Positions 54,549 to 63,525 of a DNA stretch of 64,000 nt are shown piece by piece. A model generated the notes under the pieces. The model was given only the letters and a program-made list of their open reading frames with translations. It was not told where the DNA came from and did no database searches. The position numbers and the translations under genes were made by a program. This DNA comes from Salinicola endophyticus (GTDB taxonomy: Bacteria > Pseudomonadota > Gammaproteobacteria > Pseudomonadales > Halomonadaceae), in assembly GCF_040536835.1 (NCBI RefSeq), contig NZ_CP159578.1:62001-126000 (forward strand), in the 5' to 3' direction. The stretch's first letter is position 1. Every line of letters begins with the position of its first letter.

Positions 54549-55505
54549 ATGAGTCAGAACACCGTCAAGCTGGGCGTGGTGATGGATCCCATCGCCGATA
54601 TCGCCTACAAGAAGGACACCACCCTGGCACTGCTGTGGGCGGCCAAGGCCAAGGGCTGGTCGCTTTACTATCTCGAGCAGGAGGATCTCTACCTCTACGA
54701 GGGGCGCGCCATGGGCAGCGTGCGCACGCTCGACGTGCACCGCGACCCGGACCACTGGTTCGATCTCGGCGAGCGCGAGGCGATGCCGCTGGGTGAGCTC
54801 GACGTGATCCTGATGCGCAAGGACCCGCCGGTGGACGGGCACTTCCTTAACGCCGTTCACCTGCTGGCGTTCGCCGAGCGCGAGGGTACCCTGGTGGTCA
54901 ACCCGACCCGGGCGCTGTTCGAGTGCAACGAGAAGCTGTTCGCCCAGCAGTTCACCCAGTGCATCCCGCCCAGCGTGGTCTCCGCCAATGCGGCGGTACT
55001 GCGCGCCTTCCAGGCCGAGCATGGCGATACCATCTTCAAGCCGCTCGATGGCATGGGCGGCACCGGGATCTTTCATATCGGCCCCGAGGGGCGCAACCTC
55101 GGCGCGGTGATCGAGCAGCTCACCGAGCGCGGCCAGCGCCAGATCATGGCCCAGCGCTATCTGCCGGAGATCAAGGAGGGCGACACCCGCATTCTGCTGG
55201 TCGATGGCGAGCCGGTGCCCTACGGCCTGGCGCGCATTCCCAGCGCCGGCGAGACCCGCGGCAACCTGGCCGCCGGCGGGCGCGGTGTCTCCCGTGAGCT
55301 GACCGAGCGCGACTACTGGCTGGTGGAGCAGGTCAAGCCGGCGATCCGCGAGCGCGGCCTGCTGTTCGTCGGGCTCGACGTGATCGGCGATTACATCACC
55401 GAGATCAACGTCACCAGCCCGACCTGCGTGCGCGAGATCGACGACCAGCGCGGTACCGACATTCCCGGGCTGCTGATGGCCGCGATCGAGACGCGTCTGG
55501 CTTGA
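54549..55505 (+). CDS. gshB: Glutathione synthetase
   Basis: A 318-residue ATP-grasp enzyme joining gamma-glutamylcysteine and glycine. Landmarks are KLGVVMDPIADIAYKKDTTLALL at the N-terminus, IFKPLDGMGGTGIFHI near residue 165 (ATP binding), AQRYLPEIKEGDTRILLVDG, and VISDYI-type end TEINVTSPTCVREID near 290. Standard length and start. First gene of the conserved gshB-yqgE-ruvX cluster. Confidence 0.95.
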   Translation: MSQNTVKLGVVMDPIADIAYKKDTTLALLWAAKAKGWSLYYLEQEDLYLYEGRAMGSVRTLDVHRDPDHWFDLGEREAMPLGELDVILMRKDPPVDGHFLNAVHLLAFAEREGTLVVNPTRALFECNEKLFAQQFTQCIPPSVVSANAAVLRAFQAEHGDTIFKPLDGMGGTGIFHIGPEGRNLGAVIEQLTERGQRQIMAQRYLPEIKEGDTRILLVDGEPVPYGLARIPSAGETRGNLAAGGRGVSRELTERDYWLVEQVKPAIRERGLLFVGLDVIGDYITEINVTSPTCVREIDDQRGTDIPGLLMAAIETRLA

Positions 55506-55695
55506 TTCCGCCGCGACACGACCCCATCTCGGCGTGTCCTGTCACGCTGCGCGCCAGTGAATGGCGCGCGACGCCCGGTGGCGCTGCGACTTCCGTCGCC
55601 CCGACGACAACGCCGGGATACGCGGGTGTTACACTGCAAGCTGACCTCAGGCGTGCCGGCAGGCCGGCGGCGCGCTGCGATTTCGACGGAGTCTC

Positions 55696-56253
55696 ATGCA
55701 AAGCCTGAAACACTACTTCCTGATGGCGATGCCGCACCTGGAAGATCCCAATTTCGCCGGCACCCTGACCTATCTGTGCGACCACGACGACGATGGCACC
55801 CTCGGGGTGATCGTCAACCGGCCCTCCGAGCTCACCCTGCAGGGGCTGTTCGAGCAGCTCGACATCGAGTCCGAGCCGGGGCCGCACAACGAGATCCTGG
55901 TCTACGACGGTGGCCCGACCTATCGCGACCGCGGGTTCATCCTGCACCGCGGTAGCGCCGCTGAGTGGGACTCCAGCATCCAGGTGGCCGAGGACATCGC
56001 CCTGACGACCTCGATGGACATGCTCCAGGCGATCGCCCAGCGGCGCGGCCCGGAGCACTTTCTGGTCACCCTGGGCTGCGCCGGCTGGAAGGCTGGGCAG
56101 CTCGAGGACGAGCTCAAGCAGAACACCTGGCTGACGGTCGAGGGTGACGGCGACATCCTGTTCCGCCAGCCCCCGGAGCAGCGCCTGGCGGCCGCCGCCG
56201 GGCGGCTCGGGGTCGACCTCAACCTGATGACCCGCGACGCCGGGCACGCCTGA
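55696..56253 (+). CDS. yqgE: UPF0301 family protein YqgE/AlgH
   Basis: A 185-residue YqgE/AlgH protein. Landmarks are HYFLMAMPHLEDPNFAGTLTYLCDHDDDGTLGVIVNRP, VYDGGPTYRDRGFILHR and FLVTLGCAGWKAGQLEDELKQNTWLT. Role unclear; AlgH in Pseudomonas was linked to alginate regulation and shows sequence features of a possible regulatory protein. Its stop codon overlaps the ruvX start (TGATGG), so the two are coupled. Confidence 0.93.
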   Translation: MQSLKHYFLMAMPHLEDPNFAGTLTYLCDHDDDGTLGVIVNRPSELTLQGLFEQLDIESEPGPHNEILVYDGGPTYRDRGFILHRGSAAEWDSSIQVAEDIALTTSMDMLQAIAQRRGPEHFLVTLGCAGWKAGQLEDELKQNTWLTVEGDGDILFRQPPEQRLAAAAGRLGVDLNLMTRDAGHA

Positions 56254-56705
56254 TGGCAAGCCTCGGCGGCGGCGCTGGCGATAAGTTGGGCCAGCGTCTG
56301 GTGATGGCTTTCGACTACGGCACCCGGCGGATCGGTGTGGCGGTGGGCAACGAGATGCTGGGCTCGGCCAGCGGGCTCGATCCGCTGCCGGCGCGGGACG
56401 GCATTCCCGACTGGGCGCAGATCGAACGGTTGCTGGCGGAGTGGCAGCCGGACCTGCTGGTGGTGGGGCTGCCGATCCACGACGACGGCAGCGAGTCGGA
56501 GATGAGCGTGCGCGCGCGCAAGTTCGGCAATCGCCTGCACGGGCGCTTCGGCAAGCCGATCGAGATGTTCGACGAGCGCGGCACCACCCAGGCGGCCAAG
56601 CAGATCGCCGCGCAGGGCGGCCACCGTGGCAACTACCGTGACCGCGGCGTCGACGGTATCGCCGCGCAGCTGATTCTGGAGAACTGGTTCACCCGCGAAG
56701 GCTGA
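56253..56705 (+). CDS. ruvX: Putative pre-16S rRNA nuclease / Holliday junction resolvase YqgF
   Basis: A 150-residue RNase H-fold protein (YqgF/RuvX), implicated in 5'-end maturation of 16S rRNA. Landmarks are VMAFDYGTRRIGVAVGN near residue 22 with the catalytic Asp, LLVVGLPIHDDGSES near 67 and DERGTTQAAK near 108, with a terminal VDGIAAQLILENWF. Coupled to yqgE. In pseudomonads pyrR and pyrB follow; here pyrB is about 1 kb away and inverted. Confidence 0.93.
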   Translation: MASLGGGAGDKLGQRLVMAFDYGTRRIGVAVGNEMLGSASGLDPLPARDGIPDWAQIERLLAEWQPDLLVVGLPIHDDGSESEMSVRARKFGNRLHGRFGKPIEMFDERGTTQAAKQIAAQGGHRGNYRDRGVDGIAAQLILENWFTREG

Positions 56706-56776
56706 ACCCGTTTGCGGTCACACGGCTGCTCAAGGGTCGAGCTTCAGCTCCGTCTTCGGTCGGCGAAAGCCACGGG

Positions 56777-56878
56777 TCAGCCACACCGCCAGCTCCACCC
56801 TGGCGGTAGCCATCTGTGATCGGGGCTGAACAGCAGCCACGCGATGGCGACGAGTCCTGTCGCCGCGCAGACATTCAT
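56777..56878 (-). CDS. Small 33-residue hypothetical open frame
   Basis: MNVCAATGLVAIAWLLFSP begins a short hydrophobic peptide with a purine-rich AAGGAA about 8 bases upstream of the ATG. It is followed by a Trp/Pro-rich end. I do not recognise it. It could be chance, or a remnant of a decayed gene between ruvX and the DUF3617 gene. The gap 56706-56935 shows nothing else. Confidence 0.2.
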   Translation of the reverse strand: MNVCAATGLVAIAWLLFSPDHRWLPPGWSWRCG

Positions 56879-56935
56879 ACCGTGTTTCCTTAGACTGCGG
56901 CTGGGATCCATATTCCGCATCAAGGGAGACACGAC

Positions 56936-57370
56936 ATGAAAACGCGCCACCTTCTGATTGCCTCCATGTTTTGCATGACGACCGCCCCGGTCTGGGCCGG
57001 CGACATCGAGCCTGGCCAGTGGAAGACGACCACCACCCTCCAGGGCGACAAGCTACCGCCGGGCATGCCGCGCGAGAGAACCGATACCGAGTGTTTCACC
57101 GCCGAAGAGGCCCGGGACCTGGAAGCGGCCGTGCGCCAGAACTTCACCAGTGAAGGGTGTGAGGTCGTGCAGACATCCCGGGACGGCGACACCATCAGCT
57201 ACCATTTCAGTTGCCAGGGGCAGGGCGGTGCTATGGAGGCCAAGGGCTCGACGACCATCGAGGACTCGCGCCACATGAACTCCAACATGACTTCCAGCTA
57301 TGTTGGCAGTGATACCGAGTTGGTCATGGCCTCCGAGGGTGAATGGGTCGGCGAGACCTGCCAGGAGTGA
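56936..57370 (+). CDS. DUF3617 domain-containing periplasmic protein
   Basis: A 144-residue secreted protein with a signal peptide (MKTRHLLIASMFCM, cleavage near VWAG, residue 22). The mature part starts DIEPGQWKTTTTLQ and contains TECFTAEEARD, GCEVVQTSRDGDTISYHFSC and a C-terminal GEWVGETCQE, the pattern of DUF3617. Four cysteines are present in the mature part, so disulfides are likely. Function unknown. It is a single gene between ruvX and pyrB. Confidence 0.8.
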   Translation: MKTRHLLIASMFCMTTAPVWAGDIEPGQWKTTTTLQGDKLPPGMPRERTDTECFTAEEARDLEAAVRQNFTSEGCEVVQTSRDGDTISYHFSCQGQGGAMEAKGSTTIEDSRHMNSNMTSSYVGSDTELVMASEGEWVGETCQE

Positions 57371-57680
57371 CGCCCGCGCCGGCCCATTGCCATGACGCGA
57401 TGGCGCCGGCTCACGCCTTGCCAAGTTCCATGCCCGCACGCCCGCCCTGCTCGGCGCACCGCTTTTCACAAGGCTCTGATGACCCGCGTCGAGCACACCG
57501 CCGTTGCCGCCGAACCGGCTGAGGGGCGTACACCGGAGAATGCCCCGAACTGCTGCGGCGCTTGCCGGTGGACAAGCGCGGCGAGGTGATCTCGATCTCC
57601 GCCTGCGATCATTAGGTTCGCGTGGTGACGACCTGACGAGGACCTGCTGCAGGCATACTCGGCGTCGGCGGTGTTTCCGT
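57371..57680. other. Gene-poor 310-bp gap between DUF3617 gene and pyrB
   Basis: No convincing gene. In one plus frame, about 57523-57616, a codon run ending in TAG reads CPELLRRLPVDKRGEVISI, which looks protein-like but has a stop a few codons upstream. It could be the tail of a decayed gene. Confidence 0.3.
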
Positions 57681-58712
57681 TCACAGCGTGCGGTCGTCGA
57701 CGCCGAAGGTCTCCGGCACGAACCAGCGCACCTCGCGCAGGTCGCGGGTGATTTCCTCTTCCACCTTGAGCAGATGGGCGAAGATCGCCATGCGCATGGG
57801 GATGCCGTTGTCGGTCTGACGGAAGATCGCCAGGCGCGGGTCACCGTTGAGGTCGACATCGAGGTCGTTGGCGCCGGGGCGGCTGTCCCGCGGCAGGGGG
57901 TGCATGACCACGGTGGTGGGAGAGCAGCGGCGGTCGAGGAAGCCGCGATTGACGACGAAATCGGCGGTCAGCTCGGTGAAGCTCTCGGTCATCTCCGCGG
58001 TGAAGCGCTCGCGCTGGATGCGCGTGGCGTAGATCACGTCGACATCGGCGAAGTCCTCGGCCAGGCTCGGCCGGGTCTCGATACGGTGGCCGCGGGAGGC
58101 CACCAGGTCGATCAGGTGCTGCGGCATCTCCAGCCCCGGCGGCGACACCAGGGTGATGCGCAGGGGATCGTAGAGCGACAGCAGCTTGATCAGCGAGTGC
58201 ACCGTGCGCCCGTACTTGAGGTCCCCGGTCAGCAGCAGATGCGCCCCCGCCAGCGGCTTGCCCAGCCGCGCGAACTCCTTGCTGATGGTATAGACGTCGA
58301 GCAGCGCCTGGCTGGGGTGCTCGCCGGGGCCGTCGCCGCCGTTGATCACCGGCACCCGGGTCGCCTCGGCGAACTCCGCCACCGAGCCCTGCTCCGGGTG
58401 ACGCATGACGATGGCATCGACGTAGCCGCCCATCACCCGGCTGGTGTCGTAGAGCGACTCGCCCTTGGCCATCGACGAGAAGGTGAAGCCGGTGGTGTCG
58501 CAGACGCTTCCGCCGAGGCGGCAGAAGGCGGCGTTGAAGCTGATTCGCGTGCGCGTGCTGGCCTCGAAGAACAGATTGCCGAGCACCGCCCCCTCCAGTA
58601 CCCGCGTCACCTGGCGCCGCTGGGCGATCGGTTCCATGCGCTCGGCGAGGCGTATCAGATGATCCACGGCGTCGCGGTTGAGAGAGTCGACGGAGAGCAG
58701 GTGCGGGGACAT
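57681..58712 (-). CDS. pyrB: Aspartate carbamoyltransferase
   Basis: A 343-residue catalytic subunit joining carbamoyl phosphate and aspartate, the first committed pyrimidine step. The carbamoyl-phosphate loop FFEASTRTRISFNAAF is near residue 50, GDGPGEHPSQALLDVYTI near 130, LLTGDLKYGRTVHSLIKLL near 162 and the closing MHPLPRDSRPGANDLD near 270. ATG 58712 (MSPHLLSVDSLN) has GAGG at a good distance. The regulatory subunit gene pyrI does not follow within the window, and pyrR and pyrC are also absent. Confidence 0.94.
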   Translation of the reverse strand: MSPHLLSVDSLNRDAVDHLIRLAERMEPIAQRRQVTRVLEGAVLGNLFFEASTRTRISFNAAFCRLGGSVCDTTGFTFSSMAKGESLYDTSRVMGGYVDAIVMRHPEQGSVAEFAEATRVPVINGGDGPGEHPSQALLDVYTISKEFARLGKPLAGAHLLLTGDLKYGRTVHSLIKLLSLYDPLRITLVSPPGLEMPQHLIDLVASRGHRIETRPSLAEDFADVDVIYATRIQRERFTAEMTESFTELTADFVVNRGFLDRRCSPTTVVMHPLPRDSRPGANDLDVDLNGDPRLAIFRQTDNGIPMRMAIFAHLLKVEEEITRDLREVRWFVPETFGVDDRTL

Positions 58713-58838
58713 GGCGGACCTCACTGGCGGGTGGCGGTATCGGGGCCGGTCTGGCCGGGCGATAGTGTAGCGCCGAGGCTCGCCGGGATCATCCGTCCCG
58801 CGATCAGCCGTCGCTCGTCGCGATCCGCGCCTCGCGCC

Positions 58839-59774
58839 TCAGGCCGGCGGTTCGCTGGGGGTCTTGCCGCCGAGTCTGGCGGTGATCTCGCGGGCGGTAT
58901 CGGCGACCAGCGCGGCCAGCTCGGGCAGGCGCGAGTCGTCGATCCGCGCCACCGGGCCGGAGACCGAAATCGCCGCCAGCGGCAGGCCGCTCTCGTCGTG
59001 CAGGGTGGCGGCGACGCAGTTGAGACCGATGGCGTGCTCCTCGCGGTCGACCGCATAGCCCTGACGCCGGATCGTCTCCAGCTGGGCGCGTAGCGTGGGC
59101 AGATCGGTGAGGGTATTGGGGGTCTCGCCCTCGAGGACGCGCCCGCCCATGATGCGCTCGAACTCCGGCTCGGGCATCCACGCCAGCAATGCCTTGCCCA
59201 CGCCGGAGGCGTGCAGCGGCGCGCGCGAGCCCAGGCGGGTGATCATGCGCATCATCTGCTGCGACTCGCTCTGGGCCAGATAGACCACCATGCCGTCGTC
59301 ACGAATGCCCAGGTTGGCGGTCTCGCCGCTGAGCGCGGTGAGCCGACGCAGGAAGGGGCGCGCGGTGGCGACGAAATCGCGCGCCTCGAGGAAGCTGTTG
59401 CCGATACGGAAGGTCTTGACGTCGATCCGCCACAGCCCGTTGGTGCCATCCTGGGTGATGAAGCCCTGCTGGTGCAGCGCCTGCAGCAGCCGGTGGGCGG
59501 TGGAGGGGGCCAGGCCGACGGCGTCGGCGGCCTCCGAGAGCGCCAGCCCGTTGGGCGCGGCGGCCAGCACTTCGAGGATGGTCAGACCGCGCACCAGCGA
59601 CTGGCTATGGCCACCGCTGCTCTTGCCACCACTCTTGCCACCACCGGCAGGGCGTCCGACCGCTCGGCGCTTCTCGCCGGCCCGCTGCGCTGCTGTCTCG
59701 GGCGGCTGCTGAGTCGTGTCCGCTGCCCGTTGCTGGTTGGTGTCGCTGGCCCGCTGCCGCTTTCGTTCCGTCAC
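58839..59774 (-). CDS. IclR-family transcriptional regulator of the ureide cluster
   Basis: About 311 residues. After a basic Gln/Arg-rich leader of some 55 residues comes the winged-helix domain (SQSLVRGLTILEVLAAAPNGLALSEAADAVGLAPSTAHRLLQAL) and the IclR effector domain (MMRMITRLGSRAPLHASGVGKALLAWMPE). The end of that domain carries GYAVDREEHAIGLNCVAATLHDESGLPLAAISVSGP, as in AllR/KdgR types. No ATG exists ahead of the HTH. GTG at 59774 (then TERKRQRAS) is the most plausible start; an open frame continuing upstream overlaps uraD in another frame. Likely controls the adjacent uraD/hiuH genes. Confidence 0.82.
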   Translation of the reverse strand: MTERKRQRASDTNQQRAADTTQQPPETAAQRAGEKRRAVGRPAGGGKSGGKSSGGHSQSLVRGLTILEVLAAAPNGLALSEAADAVGLAPSTAHRLLQALHQQGFITQDGTNGLWRIDVKTFRIGNSFLEARDFVATARPFLRRLTALSGETANLGIRDDGMVVYLAQSESQQMMRMITRLGSRAPLHASGVGKALLAWMPEPEFERIMGGRVLEGETPNTLTDLPTLRAQLETIRRQGYAVDREEHAIGLNCVAATLHDESGLPLAAISVSGPVARIDDSRLPELAALVADTAREITARLGGKTPSEPPA

Positions 59775-59947
59775 CCGCTGCCGCTCTCGTGGTTGAGATT
59801 CGTGATTGAGACCCTTGGCTGAGTCCGACGCGCGCCATGCGGGCGGCGCCGAGCATTGTTCAGGATAACCCGAGCGACAGTAGGCTGTCCTTTCTGTCTG
59901 CTTCAGCGGCTGTCTTTGCGAGCGGCTGGTCGCAGCACTGGCGGGCG

Positions 59948-60475
59948 TCAGGCGCAGGTAGCGCGCGCCTCCAGGCGCAGCAGGGCGATCCGGTGGATCT
60001 GGGCGATGGCGGTGTGGCGTTCGGCCTCCGGCGTCTGTTCCAGGCGCTGTTCGAAGGCGTCGAGAATGGCGTGGCGGTCGAGGCCGCGTACGGCGATCAC
60101 GAAGGGGAAGCCGAAGCGCTCGCGGTAGGCGGCATTGAGCTGCTCGAAGCGGGCGAACTCCTCCGGGGTGCACTGGTCGAGCCCGGCACCGGCCTGTTCG
60201 CGGCGCGAATCTGCGGTCAGGGTCGCAGCCACGGCGGCCTTGGCGGCCAGGTCCGGGTGGGCGCGGATCAGCGCGAGCTGGGCTTCGGGGGAGGCGGCGT
60301 CGACCGGTTCGCGCAGCCGCGCGGCGAGCCCGGCTGGGGTATCGTGGCGGCTATCGAGGCCGCTGTCCCAGGCGGCGGCGGCGATCCACGCCGAGTGTTC
60401 GTAGATATCACCGTAGCTGGCGACGAATGCCTCGCGCGTGAGCTGGCTGGGGCGTGGGTGCAGATGATCCGACAT
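59948..60475 (-). CDS. uraD: OHCU decarboxylase
   Basis: A 175-residue 2-oxo-4-hydroxy-4-carboxy-5-ureidoimidazoline decarboxylase, the last step of urate to S-allantoin. Landmarks are QLTREAFVASYGDIYEHSAWIA, the catalytic His in LIRAHPDLAAKA (about residue 73) and EQLNAAYRERFGFPFVIAVRGLDRHAILDAFEQRL near 111. Divergent from hiuH (193-bp gap). The conserved core is intact and the length is normal. Confidence 0.93.
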   Translation of the reverse strand: MSDHLHPRPSQLTREAFVASYGDIYEHSAWIAAAAWDSGLDSRHDTPAGLAARLREPVDAASPEAQLALIRAHPDLAAKAAVAATLTADSRREQAGAGLDQCTPEEFARFEQLNAAYRERFGFPFVIAVRGLDRHAILDAFEQRLEQTPEAERHTAIAQIHRIALLRLEARATCA

Positions 60476-60668
60476 CGGGGCCGTCCCTTGAATCTGGTAT
60501 ATGAAGCGCTTTGAATAGAGTCACCACCCATGAGGCTGATCCATGGGGCTGATCCATGTGGCTGGCTCTAAGCTACCGCCAAGCGCTCGTGTCGATCCAG
60601 CCTTTCCCGGCGGCGGGCTGTCGACGCGCGCTGGTGCCCCTTTATCCGCTTTCGATCGCGAGGCGTGC

Positions 60669-61028
60669 ATGAGCGATACCGACTCTGGTTACCTGACTAC
60701 CCACGTGCTGGATACCGCCCGCGGTTGCCCGGCCGCGGATCTGCGCATCGAGCTCTATCGCCTCGACGGCGAACGCCGCACCCGGCTGGTGACGCTCCAT
60801 ACCAATGCCGATGGGCGTGGCGACGAACCGCTGCTGGCCGGCGCCGAGTTCCGCGCCGGCTGCTACGAGCTGATTTTTCACGCCGGCGACTATCTCGCCG
60901 CCAGCGGCGCTCCGGGGGGCTTTCTCGATCTCATCCCGATCCGCTTCACGATCGATGCCCCCGGCGAGCATTACCACGTGCCGCTGCTGCTGTCGCCGTT
61001 CGGCTACTCGACCTACCGCGGCAGCTGA
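60669..61028 (+). CDS. hiuH: 5-hydroxyisourate hydrolase
   Basis: A 119-residue transthyretin-related hydrolase converting 5-hydroxyisourate to OHCU, the substrate of the divergent uraD. Family hallmarks are [14 protein letters not shown] near residue 9 (active-site His), [14 protein letters not shown] near 43 (Arg) and the signature [19 protein letters not shown] at the C-terminus. No signal peptide. ATG 60669 with GAGG upstream; the frame is open upstream but unlike the family. Confidence 0.94.
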   Translation: MSDTDSGYLTTHVLDTARGCPAADLRIELYRLDGERRTRLVTLHTNADGRGDEPLLAGAEFRAGCYELIFHAGDYLAASGAPGGFLDLIPIRFTIDAPGEHYHVPLLLSPFGYSTYRGS

Positions 61029-61099
61029 TCTGCCGCGGCGTGGGCAGCCCACCGCCCGGCCAATACAATTGCAGGGATGCACTCAAGGAGTCTGACAGC

Positions 61100-61858
61100 A
61101 TGGGGAAACGCGCCGATGGCACCACGGCGGCGAGCCAGCCGCCTGCGGCCAAGCCTGCGCGTCGTCGCGGGGCGGGCAAGGCCGGCGACGGTGCCGAGCG
61201 GCACCAGGAGATCTATCGGCGTATCCGCGAGGCGATCGTCGAACATCGGCTCAAGCCTGGGGCGCGCCTGCGCGAGGACGCCCTGGCCGAGGTCTTCGGC
61301 GTCAGCCGCACCGGCATCCGCAAGATCCTGCAGCGTCTGGCGTTGGAGCATCTGGTCACGCTGACCCCGCGCCGCGGCGCCAGCGTCGCCCGGCCGAGCA
61401 TCGAGGAGGCGCGCGATGTCTTCGCCGCACGCCAGCTGGTGGAGTGTCAGCTGATGCCATGGGCCGCCCGGCGGCTGACGCCGACAGACGTCGAGACGTT
61501 GCGCGAGCTGGCGACGAGCGAGCGTCGTGCGCTGCGCGCCGGTGAGCAGAGCCAGGCGATCCAGCTCTCGGCGCGCTTCCATCAGCGTCTCGCCGAGCTG
61601 GCCGGCAACGTCCCGCTGGCGGAGTTCGTCGAGCGGCTCTGCTCGCGTTCGTCGCTGATCCTGGCAGTCTACGGCGGTCGTGGTCATCTGGGCTGTGAAT
61701 CCCATGACCACGACGAGCTGGTGACGCTGCTCGAGAGCGGTCGTGGCGAGCGCGCGGTGGCCTTCATGCAGCGCCATCTCAAGGCGATCGAGGCCTCGCT
61801 CTCCATTCATGACGAAGCGGATGAGACGCCGGATCTCTACACGATATTTTCGTCCTGA
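61100..61858 (+). CDS. GntR-family (FCD/FadR-type) transcriptional regulator
   Basis: A 252-residue regulator. Following a low-complexity Lys/Ala-rich leader, residues about 34-100 form the winged helix (QEIYRRIREAIVEHRLKPGARLREDALAEVFGVSRTGIRKILQRL). The C-terminal part is an FCD ligand-binding domain (EEARDVFAARQLVE and SARFHQRLAELAGNVPLAEFVERL, ending HDHDELVTLL). ATG 61100 has AAGGAG about 10 bases upstream. It follows hiuH by 71 bases and ends at a strong terminator, so hiuH and this gene may be one unit. Likely effector is a purine or ureide. Confidence 0.87.
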   Translation: MGKRADGTTAASQPPAAKPARRRGAGKAGDGAERHQEIYRRIREAIVEHRLKPGARLREDALAEVFGVSRTGIRKILQRLALEHLVTLTPRRGASVARPSIEEARDVFAARQLVECQLMPWAARRLTPTDVETLRELATSERRALRAGEQSQAIQLSARFHQRLAELAGNVPLAEFVERLCSRSSLILAVYGGRGHLGCESHDHDELVTLLESGRGERAVAFMQRHLKAIEASLSIHDEADETPDLYTIFSS

Positions 61859-61888
61859 AAGGTGGCCCGCCGAGGCCTCGTCAACACC

Positions 61889-61917
61889 AAAACCCCCGCC
61901 GATGGCGGGGGTTTTTT
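61889..61917. terminator. Bidirectional rho-independent terminator
   Basis: Perfect 12-bp stem AAAACCCCCGCC (61889-61900) with GGCGGGGGTTTT (61904-61915), loop GAT, followed by TT. It separates the converging GntR-type gene and permease gene and can terminate both directions. Confidence 0.9.
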
Positions 61918-61966
61918 GTGGCAGGGGAAAGGTGGTGGGGGAACGTGGCAGGGCCGCACTCGCCGA

Positions 61967-63430
61967 TCAGGTGGCTATCGCCTTGCGTTCGGGCTGTTTC
62001 ATCATCAGCAGGTAGTAGAGCACGCCGCCCAAGGCGGCGCCGATCAGCCAGGCGTAGCCGCCCAGCACTTGCAGCGCCGGTACCCACACTGAGGAGATGG
62101 AGAACAGCGCGGCCAGGCCGAAGGCGATCAGGGCACGTCGGTTCCAGCCCTTGACGTAATGGTAGGCGCCACCGGGATCGCTCGAGAACATGTCCTGAAT
62201 ATCCAGCCGCTGGCGCCGCACCAGGTAGTAGTCGACCACGATGATGCCGTAGAAGGGCGCGATCACGGCGCCGAGCGCATTGACGAAACCGGGGATGCCG
62301 ATCTGGCTGATCACGGCGACCCACAGCGCACCGACGAAGAAAGCGATCACCGCGGTGATCAGTCCGCCGACGCGAAAGCTGATCCGGCGCGGGAAGAGGT
62401 TGGCCAGGTCATAGGCCGGTGGAATGAAGTTGGCCACCAGATTGATGCCGATGGTCGCGGCGAAGAAGGTGACCGCGGCGAGCAGCGTCAGTGGCAGCGA
62501 GTCGACCCGCTCGATGATCTCGGAGGGGTTGGTCAGCGGTACGCCGAACAGCACCAGGGTACCGGCGGTGATGATCAGGGCGATGAAGGAGAAGATGGCC
62601 ACGTTGAGCGGCAGGCCCAGCAGGTTGCCGAGCTTCATGTCGCGTTCGCTTCTGACGAAGCGCGAGAAGTCGCCGAAGTTGATCACCACCGCCGCGAAGT
62701 AGGCGATCATGGTGCCGGTGATCGTCAGGAAGGCGCCTAAGGCGCTGCCCTGATAGTCGCTGCTGGTGCTGAAGACGGTGCTGATGGCGGGCAGCAGGTC
62801 GCTGCCGGCCTGGAACCAGACGACGAGCATCAGCAGGACCATGACGGCATAGACCAGCGGCCCCGCCCAGTTGAGGAAGTGCTTGATCTTGTCGACGCCC
62901 TGCCAGAACAGGGTGATCTGGAACAGCCAGACGACCACGAACGACAGCCAGCCGATGGCCGACATGCCCAGCCACTGTCCACCGGGGTCGCCGAACAGCG
63001 CCGTCAACAGCAGCGTCAGCGCGGTCGAGGCGAAGTACGTCTGCACCCCGTACCAGAAGATGCCGATGATCGCGCGCAGCATCGCCGGCAGGTTGGCGCC
63101 GCGGACGCCCATGCTGGCGCGGATCATTACCGGAAAGGGGATACCGTATTTGACGCTGGGCCTGCCGCTCAGGTTGACCAGCCACATCACCACGAAGCCG
63201 GCAAGGATGATCGCCGCCATCACCGCCCAGCCGTTGAGGCCATAGGAGATGAACAGCGAGGCGGCCAGGGTGTAGCCGAACAGACTCTGGATGTCGTTCG
63301 CCCAGACATTGAATATCTCGAACCAGCCCCAGCTGCGCTTGTGCTTCGGCAGAGGGGCAAGGTCTTCGTTGAAGAGCGTCCGGTCGATATGCCGGATGTT
63401 CAATTCTTGATCGGTCATGATGAAGGCCAT
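61967..63430 (-). CDS. NCS1-family nucleobase/allantoin permease
   Basis: A 487-residue symporter with 12 predicted helices. Conserved landmarks are RSWGWFEIFNVWANDIQSLFGYTLAASLF near 32, GIPFPVMIRASMGVRGANLPAMLRAIIGIFWYGVQTY near 95-131, and NFGDFSRFVRSERDMKLGNLLG near 250, typical of NCS1 (Mhp1/PucI/Fur-like) carriers. Adjacent to urate-catabolism genes, so it probably imports allantoin, urate or a related base. ATGs at 63430 and 63418 are alternative starts. Convergent with the GntR-type gene at the terminator. Confidence 0.88.
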   Translation of the reverse strand: MAFIMTDQELNIRHIDRTLFNEDLAPLPKHKRSWGWFEIFNVWANDIQSLFGYTLAASLFISYGLNGWAVMAAIILAGFVVMWLVNLSGRPSVKYGIPFPVMIRASMGVRGANLPAMLRAIIGIFWYGVQTYFASTALTLLLTALFGDPGGQWLGMSAIGWLSFVVVWLFQITLFWQGVDKIKHFLNWAGPLVYAVMVLLMLVVWFQAGSDLLPAISTVFSTSSDYQGSALGAFLTITGTMIAYFAAVVINFGDFSRFVRSERDMKLGNLLGLPLNVAIFSFIALIITAGTLVLFGVPLTNPSEIIERVDSLPLTLLAAVTFFAATIGINLVANFIPPAYDLANLFPRRISFRVGGLITAVIAFFVGALWVAVISQIGIPGFVNALGAVIAPFYGIIVVDYYLVRRQRLDIQDMFSSDPGGAYHYVKGWNRRALIAFGLAALFSISSVWVPALQVLGGYAWLIGAALGGVLYYLLMMKQPERKAIAT

Positions 63431-63525
63431 TTGTCATTGTGATTGATGCCAGGCCCTGTGCTGCGCAGCGCCCGCTCTCGGAGAGCATCCTTGCCCGCCA
63501 TGTCGTTGTTCTCGATGCCGTGGCC

